A stretch of DNA of 64,000 bases from NCBI RefSeq assembly GCF_008801815.1, contig NZ_VZOX01000010.1. One strand, written 5' to 3'. The notes below the pieces were generated by a model. That model was not told the DNA's origin. It made no database searches and was given only the letters and a program-made list of their open reading frames with translations. The translations under genes were made by a program, and so were the position numbers. The stretch is from Edwardsiella anguillarum. GTDB lineage: Bacteria; Pseudomonadota; Gammaproteobacteria; Enterobacterales; Enterobacteriaceae. Positions within the stretch are counted from its first letter, which is position 1, and each line of letters starts with the position of its first letter. This document shows, piece after piece, positions 15,694 through 25,311 of this stretch.

Positions 15694-16965
15694 ATGACAG
15701 ATAAGCGCAAAGACAGTTCAGGCAAGCTGCTGTACTGCTCTTTTTGCGGCAAAAGCCAGCATGAAGTTCGTAAGCTGATCGCCGGGCCGTCAGTGTATAT
15801 CTGCGACGAATGTGTCGATTTGTGCAATGACATTATTCGCGAAGAGATTAAAGACGTAACGCCGCACCGTGAGCGCAGCGCGCTGCCGACGCCCCATGAG
15901 ATCCGTCATCATCTGGATGACTATGTCATCGGTCAGGAGCAGGCGAAGAAGGTGTTGGCGGTGGCGGTATACAACCACTACAAGCGCCTGCGCAACGGCG
16001 ACTCCAGCAACGGCGTCGAGCTGGGCAAGAGCAACATCCTGCTGATTGGCCCGACGGGCAGCGGCAAGACCCTGCTGGCGGAAACGCTGGCACGTCTGCT
16101 GGATGTGCCGTTCACGATGGCCGATGCCACGACGCTGACGGAAGCCGGCTATGTCGGTGAAGACGTTGAGAACATCATTCAGAAGCTGCTGCAGAAGTGT
16201 GATTACGATGTACAGAAGGCCCAGCGTGGCATCGTGTATATCGATGAGATCGATAAGATCTCCCGTAAGTCAGACAACCCGTCGATCACCCGCGACGTGT
16301 CCGGCGAAGGGGTACAGCAGGCGCTGCTGAAGCTGATCGAAGGTACGGTCGCCGCGGTACCGCCCCAGGGCGGGCGCAAGCACCCGCAGCAGGAGTTCCT
16401 GCAGGTAGATACCTCCAAGATTCTGTTTATCTGCGGCGGTGCCTTTGCCGGCCTGGATAAAGTGATCGGTCAGCGCGTGAATACCGGCACCGGCATCGGC
16501 TTTGGTGCCAAGGTAAAAGGGAAGGCGGACAAGGCCAGCGAAAGCGAGCTGCTGGGACAGGTAGAGCCAGAGGACCTGATCAAGTTTGGCCTGATCCCGG
16601 AGTTTATCGGCCGTCTGCCGGTGGTCGCCACTCTGAAAGAGCTGGATGAAGCGGCGCTGATCCAGATCCTGAAAGAGCCGAAAAACGCTCTGACCAAGCA
16701 GTATCAGGCGCTGTTCGGTCTGGAGGGGGTCGAGCTGGAGTTCCGTGACGAGGCCCTGACCGCTATCGCCAAGAAGGCCATGGCGCGTAAGACCGGTGCG
16801 CGCGGGCTGCGCTCTATCGTTGAGGGGACGCTGCTCGACACGATGTACGATCTGCCCTCCATGGAGAACGTGGAGAAAGTGGTAGTTGATGAGAACGTTA
16901 TCGATGGCCAGAGCAAGCCGATGCTGATCTATGGTCAGCCAGAGGCGCAGGCCTCCGGCGAGTAA
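15694..16965 (+). CDS. clpX: ClpX ATPase, specificity subunit of ClpXP
   Basis: A 423-residue AAA+ unfoldase (E. coli 424). The N-terminal C4 zinc-binding domain has Cys15, Cys18, Cys37 and Cys40. The Walker A motif is GPTGSGKTLLAE and Walker B is IVYIDEIDKI. The IGF loop for ClpP docking is present as TGIGFGAKV, and the sensor-2 region includes TGARGLRSI. The start MTDKRKDSSG follows AAGAGG. It acts in the cytoplasm on ssrA-tagged and other substrates. It is followed by a strong terminator and then lon. Confidence 0.97.
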   Translation: MTDKRKDSSGKLLYCSFCGKSQHEVRKLIAGPSVYICDECVDLCNDIIREEIKDVTPHRERSALPTPHEIRHHLDDYVIGQEQAKKVLAVAVYNHYKRLRNGDSSNGVELGKSNILLIGPTGSGKTLLAETLARLLDVPFTMADATTLTEAGYVGEDVENIIQKLLQKCDYDVQKAQRGIVYIDEIDKISRKSDNPSITRDVSGEGVQQALLKLIEGTVAAVPPQGGRKHPQQEFLQVDTSKILFICGGAFAGLDKVIGQRVNTGTGIGFGAKVKGKADKASESELLGQVEPEDLIKFGLIPEFIGRLPVVATLKELDEAALIQILKEPKNALTKQYQALFGLEGVELEFRDEALTAIAKKAMARKTGARGLRSIVEGTLLDTMYDLPSMENVEKVVVDENVIDGQSKPMLIYGQPEAQASGE

Positions 16966-17021
16966 CTCACCGTTGCCGCCGTCGCGCCTAGGCCGCCGAC
17001 GGCGCGACGGGAGACGGGGTA

Positions 17022-17051
17022 AAATGGGGGATAGCATCCCCCATTTTTTTT
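17022..17051 (+). terminator. Rho-independent terminator after clpX
   Basis: A perfect 11-bp stem (AAATGGGGGAT / ATCCCCCATTT) with a 3-base loop is followed by a run of T residues to 17051. Confidence 0.93.
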
Positions 17052-17065
17052 CCGCGGGCCACAGC

Positions 17066-17093
17066 GTTGAATCCCGCAAATGTATCCCCATAT
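17066..17093 (+). promoter_or_regulatory. Sigma-32 heat-shock promoter of lon
   Basis: GTTGAAT (17066-17072) and CCCCATAT (17086-17093) are separated by 13 bases, close to the RpoH consensus CTTGAAA-N13/14-CCCCATNT. The site lies about 90 bases upstream of the lon start, as in E. coli. Confidence 0.8.
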
Positions 17094-17184
17094 ACTCAGA
17101 TAATCCTCTGGCGAAGCAGCCATTGTCCGTTGTGCGGCGCTGTTTCTCCATAACCTGGCGGAAGCTAAACAAAGAGAGAGCTCT

Positions 17185-19539
17185 ATGAATCCTGAGCGTT
17201 CCGAACGCATAGAAATCCCCGTATTGCCGCTGCGCGATGTGGTGGTTTATCCGCACATGGTGATTCCGTTGTTTGTAGGCCGGGAAAAATCGATCCGGTG
17301 CCTGGAAGCCGCAATGGATCACGACAAGAAGATCCTGCTGGTGGCGCAGAAAGAGGCCTCGACCGATGAGCCGGGGATCAACGATCTGTTTACGGTCGGT
17401 ACGGTCGCCTCCATCCTGCAGATGCTGAAGCTGCCCGATGGCACGGTAAAAGTGCTGGTGGAAGGGATCCAGCGCGCGCGCATTACCACGCTGTCTGACG
17501 GCGGCGAACACTTTGCAGCCCAGGCCGAGTACCTGGATACGCCGGAGATGGATGAGCGCGAACAGGAGATTCTGGTCCGCACCGCCATCAATCAGTTTGA
17601 AGGCTATATCAAGCTGAACAAAAAAATTCCGCCGGAGGTGCTGACGTCGCTGAACAGCATCGACGACGCCGCCCGTCTGGCCGATACCATTGCCGCCCAT
17701 ATGCCGCTGAAGCTGAACGATAAGCAGACGGTGCTGGAGATGTCCGACGTGGCGGAGCGTCTGGAATACCTGATGGCGATGATGGAGTCCGAGATCGATC
17801 TGCTGCAGGTGGAGAAACGCATCCGTAACCGGGTGAAGAAGCAGATGGAGAAGAGCCAGCGCGAGTACTATCTGAACGAGCAGATGAAGGCGATTCAGAA
17901 AGAGCTCGGCGAAATGGATGACGCGCCGGATGAGTTTGAGGCCCTGAAGCGCAAGATCGAAGCCGCCAAGATGCCGAAAGAGGCGCGCGAGAAGGCGGAG
18001 TCCGAGCTGCAGAAGCTGAAGATGATGTCACCGATGTCGGCGGAAGCGACCGTGGTGCGCAGCTATATCGACTGGATTGTGCAGGTTCCGTGGCACGCTC
18101 GCAGCAAAGTGAAAAAAGATCTGCGCAAAGCGCAGGAGACGCTCGACGCCGACCACTATGGTCTGGAGCGGGTCAAGGATCGCATCCTGGAATACCTGGC
18201 GGTACAGAGCCGGGTCAGCAAAATTAAAGGGCCGATCCTGTGCCTGGTGGGACCGCCGGGGGTGGGTAAAACCTCGCTGGGGCAGTCTATCGCCCGGGCG
18301 ACCGGACGCCAGTATGTGCGCATGGCGCTGGGTGGGGTGCGCGACGAGGCGGAGATCCGCGGTCACCGTCGGACCTACATCGGCTCCATGCCGGGTAAAC
18401 TGATCCAGAAGATGGCCAAGGTGGGGGTTCGTAACCCGCTGTTCCTGTTAGATGAAATCGATAAGATGTCCTCTGACATGCGCGGCGATCCGGCCTCGGC
18501 GCTGCTGGAGGTCCTGGATCCGGAGCAGAACGTCGCCTTTAACGATCACTATCTGGAAGTGGACTACGATCTGTCCGATGTGATGTTCGTCGCCACCTCT
18601 AACTCCATGAATATTCCGGCGCCGCTGCTGGATCGCATGGAGGTGATTCGCCTGTCCGGCTATACCGAGGACGAGAAGCTTAACATTGCCCGTCAGCACC
18701 TGCTGCCGAAGCAGATTGAGCGTAATGCGCTGAAGAAAGGCGAGCTAACGGTGGACGATAGCGCCATCGTCGGGATCATTCGCTATTACACCCGCGAAGC
18801 CGGGGTGCGTGCGCTGGAGCGTGAAATCTCCAAGCTGTGCCGTAAGGCAGTGAAGCAGCTGCTGCTGGATAAGTCGCTGCGCCATATTGAGATCAACGGC
18901 GATAACCTGAAGGATTATCTGGGCGTTCAGCGCTTCGACTATGGCCGCGCCGACAGCGAAAACCGCGTGGGCCAGGTCACCGGCCTGGCCTGGACCGAGG
19001 TCGGCGGCGATCTGCTGACCATTGAAACCGCCTGTGTCCCGGGTAAGGGGAAACTGACCTATACCGGTTCGCTGGGTGAGGTAATGCAGGAGTCGATTCA
19101 GGCAGCGCTGACCGTGGTGCGCGCGCGCGCCGACAAGCTGGGGATCAACCCGGACTTCTACGAGAAGCGCGATATCCACGTGCACGTACCGGAGGGGGCG
19201 ACCCCGAAAGATGGCCCGAGCGCCGGTATTGCCATGTGTACGGCGCTGGTCTCCTGTCTGACCGGTAATCCGGTGCGCGCCGACGTGGCGATGACCGGGG
19301 AGATCACGCTGCGTGGCCAGGTGCTGCCGATCGGTGGGCTGAAGGAGAAGCTGCTGGCGGCCCACCGCGGTGGGATCAAGACCGTGCTGATCCCGGACGA
19401 CAACAAGCGCGATCTGGAGGAGATGCCGGAGAACGTTTTACGCGATCTCGACATTCATCCGGTGAAGTGGATCGACGAGGTTTTGGCTCTGGCGCTGCAG
19501 AATTCCCCGTTTGGGATGGACGTGGTGACGGCGAAATAG
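17185..19539 (+). CDS. lon: ATP-dependent protease Lon
   Basis: A 784-residue protease, the same length as E. coli Lon. It has an N-terminal substrate-recognition domain with coiled-coil (residues ~1-310), an AAA+ module with Walker A GPPGVGKTS (~356-364) and Walker B LFLLDEIDKM, and a C-terminal Ser-Lys protease domain with Ser679 in KDGPSAGIAM. It degrades misfolded and regulatory proteins in the cytoplasm. It has its own heat-shock promoter after the clpX terminator and is followed by a terminator before hupB. Confidence 0.98.
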   Translation: MNPERSERIEIPVLPLRDVVVYPHMVIPLFVGREKSIRCLEAAMDHDKKILLVAQKEASTDEPGINDLFTVGTVASILQMLKLPDGTVKVLVEGIQRARITTLSDGGEHFAAQAEYLDTPEMDEREQEILVRTAINQFEGYIKLNKKIPPEVLTSLNSIDDAARLADTIAAHMPLKLNDKQTVLEMSDVAERLEYLMAMMESEIDLLQVEKRIRNRVKKQMEKSQREYYLNEQMKAIQKELGEMDDAPDEFEALKRKIEAAKMPKEAREKAESELQKLKMMSPMSAEATVVRSYIDWIVQVPWHARSKVKKDLRKAQETLDADHYGLERVKDRILEYLAVQSRVSKIKGPILCLVGPPGVGKTSLGQSIARATGRQYVRMALGGVRDEAEIRGHRRTYIGSMPGKLIQKMAKVGVRNPLFLLDEIDKMSSDMRGDPASALLEVLDPEQNVAFNDHYLEVDYDLSDVMFVATSNSMNIPAPLLDRMEVIRLSGYTEDEKLNIARQHLLPKQIERNALKKGELTVDDSAIVGIIRYYTREAGVRALEREISKLCRKAVKQLLLDKSLRHIEINGDNLKDYLGVQRFDYGRADSENRVGQVTGLAWTEVGGDLLTIETACVPGKGKLTYTGSLGEVMQESIQAALTVVRARADKLGINPDFYEKRDIHVHVPEGATPKDGPSAGIAMCTALVSCLTGNPVRADVAMTGEITLRGQVLPIGGLKEKLLAAHRGGIKTVLIPDDNKRDLEEMPENVLRDLDIHPVKWIDEVLALALQNSPFGMDVVTAK

Positions 19540-19571
19540 TGATATATCGCAAAATACGTTGATAAAACATC

Positions 19572-19608
19572 GGCTGGCAGCGCACTTCGGGCTTGCCAGC
19601 CTTTTTTT
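19572..19608 (+). terminator. Rho-independent terminator after lon
   Basis: The stem GGCTGGCA / TGCCAGCC with a 14-base loop is followed by seven T residues. Confidence 0.85.
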
Positions 19609-19755
19609 GTCCGGCTAACGTAGAGCCCTGTCGGCCGTAGCAAGCGCCCGTGAAGCGCCTTGCCGGACAGCGACAGGCCTGATATAACAGCTGCGCAGCC
19701 GTACGGTAGGGAGAACGGTTTCCTGTACGGCGAGATTTCTAAAGGGGATGATAGA

Positions 19756-20028
19756 GTGAATAAGTCACAACTGATCGACAAGATTGCTGAGGGTGCAGAT
19801 ATTTCCAAAGCGGCAGCCGGTCGCGCGCTGGATGCGTTCATTGCATCCGTGACCGAAAGCCTGCAGGAAGGTGACGCCGTCGCGCTGGTCGGTTTTGGTA
19901 CTTTTGACGTCCGCGAACGTGCTGCCCGTACTGGCCGTAATCCGCAGACGGGCAAGGAGATTGATATTCCTGCCGCGAAAGTTCCGGGTTTCCGCGCGGG
20001 CAAAGCGCTGAAAGACGCCGTCAACTAA
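19756..20028 (+). CDS. hupB: DNA-binding protein HU-beta
   Basis: A 90-residue histone-like nucleoid protein that bends DNA as an HU-alpha/beta or HU-beta dimer. The start is GTG at 19756-19758, inferred from the family N-terminus VNKSQLIDKIAEGADISK. The beta-arm signature GFGTFDVRERAARTGRNP is complete. The GC content is lower than in the neighbours and codon use is that of a highly expressed gene. It is preceded by the lon terminator and followed by its own. Confidence 0.97.
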   Translation: MNKSQLIDKIAEGADISKAAAGRALDAFIASVTESLQEGDAVALVGFGTFDVRERAARTGRNPQTGKEIDIPAAKVPGFRAGKALKDAVN

Positions 20029-20124
20029 GCCTATGGCGCGCTGCGCCGGGCGTCGGTGGGCGATGATTTCCATAAATCGCAAACAATCGACTGACGCCAT
20101 GGCATAGCTAAGGTAAAATACAAG

Positions 20125-20150
20125 GCGCATCATGCTGATGCGCTTTTTTT
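20125..20150 (+). terminator. Rho-independent terminator after hupB
   Basis: The stem GCGCATCA / TGATGCGC with loop TGC is followed by seven T residues. Confidence 0.9.
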
Positions 20151-20312
20151 ATGGCGGGCAACTGCCTTCCCTGGACGCGGCGGTGCGATCGTCCGCCGGG
20201 GCAGCCTGAAGCCGTTAATCTATATCGTGTGCTGTGCGTATACGGGCTATGGCCTGGAACAAAGCGGAGTCACAACGTATTACCAACAATCACAGCGGAG
20301 TGTTGCCACACT

Positions 20313-22193
20313 ATGATGGACAATTTACGCGCGGCCGCCAATCACGTCGTGCTCAAGGTTATCCTGGCTCTGATCATCATCTCGTTTGTGCTGACCGGGG
20401 TAGGTAATTATCTGATCGGCGGCTCCGGCGACTACGCGGCCAAGGTGGATGGCCAAGAGATCGGTCGGGCCCAGCTCGAACAGGCGGTGCAGAATGAGCG
20501 TAGCCGCCTGCAGCAGCAGCTGGGCGATCAGTTCTCCGTGCTGGCAGGAAACGAAGGGTATATGAAAGAGCTGCGTAAGCAGGTGCTTTCTCGCATGATC
20601 GATGATGTGCTGCTCGATCAGTATGCCAAAAAGCTTAATCTGGCGATCAGCGATGCGCAGGTAAAAGAAGCGATCCGCGCGATGCCCTATTTCCAGACTG
20701 ACAATCACTTTGATAACGCTAAGTATCTGGATATGGTGGCGCGTCTGGGCCTGAGCCCGGACACCTACGCGCAGCTGATGCGTCAGCAGCTGGTGACCCA
20801 GCAGCTGATCCAGGGTTTCACCGCCACCGGCTTTACCCTGCCGGTGGAGGTCGACGCCCTGGCGGCGCTAACCATGCAGCAGCGTCAGGTCAGCCTGGCA
20901 ACCATCGATATCAGCAAGCTGATGCCGCAGCAGCAGGTCAGCGACGCGGAGCTGCAGGGCTATTATCAGCAGCATCAGAGCAGCTTTATCGCCCCAGAGG
21001 CGGTCAAGGTTCGCTATATCGAAATGGATGCCGCGGCCATCAACGACAAGATGACGGTCAGCGATGCGGAGATTGGCGCCTATTACGATCAGCATAAAGG
21101 CAGCTTTAGCCAGCCGGCGCGCAGTGACTACAGCGTTATCCAGGTGAAGACCGAGGCGGAGGCGAAGGCCATCGCCGCTCAACTGGCCAACGGCGCTGAC
21201 TTCGCGACCCTGGCCAAGGAGAAGTCTACCGATATTATCTCCCGTAAAAACGGCGGTGAGCTGGGTTGGCTGGATCCGGAAACCACGCCAGATGAGATCC
21301 GCGCGGCTAAGCTGAGCCATAAAGGCGATGTCTCTGCGCCGATCGCCTCCAGCGTGGGCTACCTGATCGTGCGTCTCAACGATATGCAGCCCGCGGTGGT
21401 GAAGCCGCTGTCTGAGGTGCGTGCAGAGATCGCCGACAAAGTGAAGCAGCAGAAGGCGCTGGATGCCTTCTATGCGCTGCAGCAGAAGGTGAGCGATGCG
21501 GCGAGCAACGACAATGATTCGCTGGCCGGGGCCGAAGACGCCGCCGGGGTGAAAGCGACGGAGACCGGCTGGTTTGCCCGCGATAGCGTACCGCAGGCGC
21601 TTGATTTTAAACCGGTGGTTCAGGCTATCTTCGACGGCTCCCTGTTTGGGGAAAACGGCACGCCGGGCAGTAACTCTGACGTGATCAGCGTCGAGGGCGA
21701 TCGCGCCTTTGTACTGCGCGTCAGCGAGCACAAGCCGGAGGCGGTTAAACCGTTTGCAGAGGTACGCGATCAGGTGACGGAGCTGCTGAAGCGTCAGAAG
21801 GCGATTGCCCAGGCGCGCAGCGAGGGTGAGAAGCTGCTGGCCGCGCTGCAGGCAGGCAAGGGCGAGGCAGCGCTGAAGGCTGCCGGCCTGAACTTTGGCG
21901 CCGAGCAGACGCTGACCCGCGCTTCTGAGGATCGTCAGCTGACGGATACAGTCTTCGCCATGCCGCATCCGCAGACCGATAAGCCGGTGTACGGGCTGTC
22001 GACGGACCGTCATGACAACATTGAGCTGATTCGTCTGAACGCCGTGACGGCGGGCCATCTGTCGGCGGAGCAAATGAAGGCATTCGCCTCTCAGATGCTC
22101 ACCGGTGAGACAGGGATCACCTTCGATGCCCTGATGGATAACCTGCGCGCCAACGCCAAGATCAAGCTGGGCGCGGCGGCAGATGTGCAGTAA
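20313..22193 (+). CDS. ppiD: Periplasmic folding chaperone PpiD
   Basis: A 626-residue inner-membrane-anchored chaperone (E. coli 623) associated with the SecYEG translocon. A single N-terminal membrane anchor (residues ~15-36, LKVILALIIISFVLTGVG) is followed by a SurA-like helical domain. A parvulin domain (~260-360, containing NGGELGWLDPETTPDE) follows, then a C-terminal helical region. The start MMDNLRAAANH is set by similarity; the open frame extends 54 codons upstream without support. It follows the hupB terminator and is closed by its own. Confidence 0.95.
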   Translation: MMDNLRAAANHVVLKVILALIIISFVLTGVGNYLIGGSGDYAAKVDGQEIGRAQLEQAVQNERSRLQQQLGDQFSVLAGNEGYMKELRKQVLSRMIDDVLLDQYAKKLNLAISDAQVKEAIRAMPYFQTDNHFDNAKYLDMVARLGLSPDTYAQLMRQQLVTQQLIQGFTATGFTLPVEVDALAALTMQQRQVSLATIDISKLMPQQQVSDAELQGYYQQHQSSFIAPEAVKVRYIEMDAAAINDKMTVSDAEIGAYYDQHKGSFSQPARSDYSVIQVKTEAEAKAIAAQLANGADFATLAKEKSTDIISRKNGGELGWLDPETTPDEIRAAKLSHKGDVSAPIASSVGYLIVRLNDMQPAVVKPLSEVRAEIADKVKQQKALDAFYALQQKVSDAASNDNDSLAGAEDAAGVKATETGWFARDSVPQALDFKPVVQAIFDGSLFGENGTPGSNSDVISVEGDRAFVLRVSEHKPEAVKPFAEVRDQVTELLKRQKAIAQARSEGEKLLAALQAGKGEAALKAAGLNFGAEQTLTRASEDRQLTDTVFAMPHPQTDKPVYGLSTDRHDNIELIRLNAVTAGHLSAEQMKAFASQMLTGETGITFDALMDNLRANAKIKLGAAADVQ

Positions 22194-22226
22194 TTCCCAT
22201 CGACGTAGGTAAGATGATGTAACAAC

Positions 22227-22250
22227 AAAAGGCCGCATTCGCGGCCTTTT
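22227..22250 (+). terminator. Rho-independent terminator after ppiD
   Basis: The palindrome AAAAGGCCGC / GCGGCCTTTT with loop ATTC lies just after the ppiD stop. Confidence 0.85.
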
Positions 22251-22334
22251 GCATATTGCACGCTCCGCCTTTGCCGGATCCCTCGCCGAGGGGCATCGTA
22301 AGGGTCGATATCCTCATCCCTAAGGAGCCCTGCC

Positions 22335-22679
22335 ATGAATCCGTTAACTTTGCTGTTATCCTCCCCGCTCTGGATCGCGTTACTCTTTTTCCCCGCGGCG
22401 CCGCAGGCGGCCACGGCGCCGGCCGCTGCACCGCCCGCGGGCCCCGTCACGCACAGCGGCGGGGGCGCAGCGCGCGCCGAGCGTGGACAGGTGAATATCA
22501 ATCAGGCGTCGGCGCAGGCGCTGTCTGAGGGGCTCAGCGGCATCGGCCTGGAGAAGGCCCGGGCGATCGTCGCCTTTCGTGAACAGCACGGCGCGTTTTC
22601 CCGTCTGGAGCAGCTGCTGCAGGTGAAGGGGATCGGCGCAGCGCTGCTGGAGAAGAACCGAGCGCGTCTGGCACTCTAG
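22335..22679 (+). CDS. ybaV: ComEA-like helix-hairpin-helix protein YbaV
   Basis: A 114-residue exported protein. The N-terminal signal segment (residues ~1-27) is followed by an Ala/Pro/Gly-rich linker. Two helix-hairpin-helix motifs follow (LSGIGLEKARAIV and LLQVKGIGAALLEKNR) that bind DNA in the ComEA family. The role in enterobacteria is unclear; DNA uptake or envelope DNA binding is the family inference. The start follows AAGGAG. In E. coli ybaW/fadM lies between this gene and queC; here only about 80 bases separate them and fadM is absent. Confidence 0.9.
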   Translation: MNPLTLLLSSPLWIALLFFPAAPQAATAPAAAPPAGPVTHSGGGAARAERGQVNINQASAQALSEGLSGIGLEKARAIVAFREQHGAFSRLEQLLQVKGIGAALLEKNRARLAL

Positions 22680-22756
22680 CGATAGTGCGGCACCGCGCCG
22701 GCGTTCGGCGGTGCCGCGTAGCCCCTGCGTTTGGCGCAGGACAGAGCAAGGGGGCG

Positions 22757-23446
22757 TTACTGCAGCCCGCTCTTGTGCTTCAGCGCGGCCATCACTGCCG
22801 CTGGATCGGCAAGATACTGCTGCAGGCCGTGGGCGCGCAGGTGGCAGGCGGCGCAGTGGCCGCAGCCATCGCCCTGAATGCCGTTGTAGCAGGTCAGGGT
22901 GTCGTGGCGCACCCGCGCCAGCTGACCATAGTAGTCGGCCAGCGCCCAGGTCTCGGCTTTGTTGAGCCACATCAGCGGCGTTTCGAAGCGAATATCGCGC
23001 GCCATACCCAGGCAGACGGCGTGATTCAGCGCCTGTACAAACTGATCCCGACAGTCCGGATAACCGGAGAAGTCCGTTTCACAGACGCCGGTGATCACGG
23101 CCTCCGCCTCAACCTGATAGGCATAGATCGCCGCCAGGGTCAGAAACAGCACGTTGCGGCCGGGGACGAAGGTATTGGGAATGCCGCCCTCGCTTTGGGT
23201 TGGCACGGGGATGTTGTCCCGCGTCAGGCTGCTGATGGCCAGCTCGTTGAGCAGGCCGACGTTCAACACCTTGTGGGCGCTGGCGCCCAGCTGCTCGGCC
23301 AGCCGGCGAGCCACGTCGATCTCGGCGCGGTGGCGCTGCCCGTAGTCAAAGGTGATGCAGTGGACATCATCATAGCGGTGCAAGGCCTGGATCAGGCAGG
23401 TGGTCGAGTCCTGACCGCCACTGAAAACTACTACGGCGCGTTTCAT
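22757..23446 (-). CDS. queC: 7-cyano-7-deazaguanine synthase QueC
   Basis: Converts 7-carboxy-7-deazaguanine to preQ0 with ATP and ammonia, in queuosine tRNA biosynthesis. A 229-residue protein (E. coli 231) with the PP-loop FSGGQDSTT (residues 8-16) and the C-terminal zinc-binding Cys cluster CYNGIQGDGCGHCAACHLR. The start follows GAGG. It is convergent with ybaV and co-oriented with ybaE. Confidence 0.96.
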   Translation of the reverse strand: MKRAVVVFSGGQDSTTCLIQALHRYDDVHCITFDYGQRHRAEIDVARRLAEQLGASAHKVLNVGLLNELAISSLTRDNIPVPTQSEGGIPNTFVPGRNVLFLTLAAIYAYQVEAEAVITGVCETDFSGYPDCRDQFVQALNHAVCLGMARDIRFETPLMWLNKAETWALADYYGQLARVRHDTLTCYNGIQGDGCGHCAACHLRAHGLQQYLADPAAVMAALKHKSGLQ

Positions 23447-23498
23447 GCAATAACCTCAATTGTGCGCTAAAAGAAAATATCGTCCGTATGGTAGCCGC

Positions 23499-25211
23499 TC
23501 AGTCCGGCGATGAACAGCCTGCTTCCGGCGCCGGCACCCAGGCCTGAGAAAAGTCGAACCAGCCGTGTGCGGTCAATACGATGCCGTTGACCCGGGGCGG
23601 AACGCTGACCTGATAGCGATAGTTGAACAGCGGCGCCATATATCCCTGCGCCATCAGCGCGCCGTACAGCTGACGCAGCGCAGCCAACCGCTGTGCCTCA
23701 GCGCTGGCCTGCCGCTGGAGATTGAGGCGCGCCAGCGTATCCGTATAGGCGTTGGGCGGGAGGATCGCCTGCCACAGTCGGTCGGTGCGCGGCCAGTTAT
23801 CCAGGGTGGCGCCGGGCGATTCGCCGATGCGCTTGTCCCCCAGGATAATGTCTGCCTGAGCCAGCTGAGCATCATCACTCCAGCGTTTTCCGCTGACGAG
23901 CTGCAGCGTGAGGTCGCAGCCGCAGGCGGCCAGGCGGATCTGTAGCCGGCGCGCCAGCTGATGTAAGGCTGACGCCGGGTAGCTGAGAAGCGTCAGGCGG
24001 GGCGGCAGCGGGCCGGGCGGCTCGGTAAACGCCGGGATCGTCCAGCCGGGCAGCAGCTCCTCGCAGCGCAAGGTGATCCCCTCCTCCTGCGACAGGGCGC
24101 TGAAGGTCTGCTCCTCGCGCATCAGGCCGAGCAGGCCGCGCGCCTGGCGCGGAGAGATGCGCCCCTGACGCAGGTTGATGGCCATGTAGCCAAAGCCCAG
24201 GCTGGTGCTGCTTTTTAGACGTCGGGTGTCCTGGGTTCCCTCATCTTGCCCTATCTGTATTCTGACCGCCCTCTGGCAGGAGGGGGGCGCCGTATCGGCC
24301 CCGGCGGTGATCCAGTATTCGATGGCGTGCAGATAGGGCCGCCGTAGATGGTAGCTCTCATACTGCTCTAGGCGCAGCAGGGTTGGACTGGCGCTGACCA
24401 GACGGAATGGCCCCGCGCCGATATCGGGCTGTTGCGGATGGGGCAGCAGGCACAGCAGGTTGGCCAGCCGGTGCGCGAGCCAGTAGTCGGGATGATGCAG
24501 GGTAAAGCGTAGGCACAGCGGATGGGGGCGGTCGATGGCGGCGACGCTGGCCAGCAGGGCGCCGGCCAGGGGATGGGCACAGAGGGCGCGCAGCGTCTCC
24601 AGAAGCTGCCCGGCGCCAATCGGTTGGCCGTGGTGCCAGCGCAGATCGCTGTGCAGTAAAAATTGCCAGCACAGGCCGTCGTCGCTGATCTGCCAGTGGT
24701 GGGCCAGATCTGGCTGCGGCGCGGCGTTGCCGGGAACGAATCGCGTCAGGCCGGCGTGCAGGGTGTGTGCCAGGTGCTGCTCGGCGCGTCCGCTCAGCCG
24801 CAGGGGCTGGATGGGCTCCAGCGGGCGGTAGTAAGGAATGCGCAGGGTGGGCAGCTCGGCCTGCCACTGGCCGCCGAGATGAGGCTGCAGATAGGGGGTC
24901 AGCTGGGCAGGATCGCGGGCCGCCAGCCGCAGGGCGCCCTGATGGTTGCCCTCGCGCAGCAGGTGCTCCATCAGCTGGCGGCGCAGCTGCGATACCGGAA
25001 GCAGGCAGCGCAGGCTGCCGCGCCGCCCGCGCCCGGCGCTGGCCTGCCAGCGGATCCATCCGGCCTCCTGCAGCTGGCCTAGCAGGGTCCGCACGTGGCG
25101 ATCGCTGCAGCAAATAATGGCGGCCAGCTCGGCGACGGTGGCCGACACCGGCGCATCGCCGGAAAACTGGTACAGGCGTTGATATTGATTAAGGCGTTGC
25201 AGCAGGCGCAT
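23499..25211 (-). CDS. ybaE: SgrR-family regulator YbaE
   Basis: A 570-residue protein (E. coli YbaE 566). The N-terminal winged-helix domain (residues ~1-80, with a recognition helix in IICCSDRHVRTLLGQLQEAG) precedes a solute-binding-protein-like domain of family 5 (~160-550). This is the layout of SgrR, a glucose-phosphate stress activator. The target and ligand of YbaE are not known. Start follows AGGA. It is divergent from cof, with a spacer of about 100 bases. Confidence 0.88.
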   Translation of the reverse strand: MRLLQRLNQYQRLYQFSGDAPVSATVAELAAIICCSDRHVRTLLGQLQEAGWIRWQASAGRGRRGSLRCLLPVSQLRRQLMEHLLREGNHQGALRLAARDPAQLTPYLQPHLGGQWQAELPTLRIPYYRPLEPIQPLRLSGRAEQHLAHTLHAGLTRFVPGNAAPQPDLAHHWQISDDGLCWQFLLHSDLRWHHGQPIGAGQLLETLRALCAHPLAGALLASVAAIDRPHPLCLRFTLHHPDYWLAHRLANLLCLLPHPQQPDIGAGPFRLVSASPTLLRLEQYESYHLRRPYLHAIEYWITAGADTAPPSCQRAVRIQIGQDEGTQDTRRLKSSTSLGFGYMAINLRQGRISPRQARGLLGLMREEQTFSALSQEEGITLRCEELLPGWTIPAFTEPPGPLPPRLTLLSYPASALHQLARRLQIRLAACGCDLTLQLVSGKRWSDDAQLAQADIILGDKRIGESPGATLDNWPRTDRLWQAILPPNAYTDTLARLNLQRQASAEAQRLAALRQLYGALMAQGYMAPLFNYRYQVSVPPRVNGIVLTAHGWFDFSQAWVPAPEAGCSSPD

Positions 25212-25311
25212 TAAGAAATCCTGAACTCTTTTTTCTAATTGTTCACTATTAGTTCCGTAAATGCCACGCGATACTGTCGCTCATGCAGTAGCGGTCACAA
25301 ACGGAGGCGAT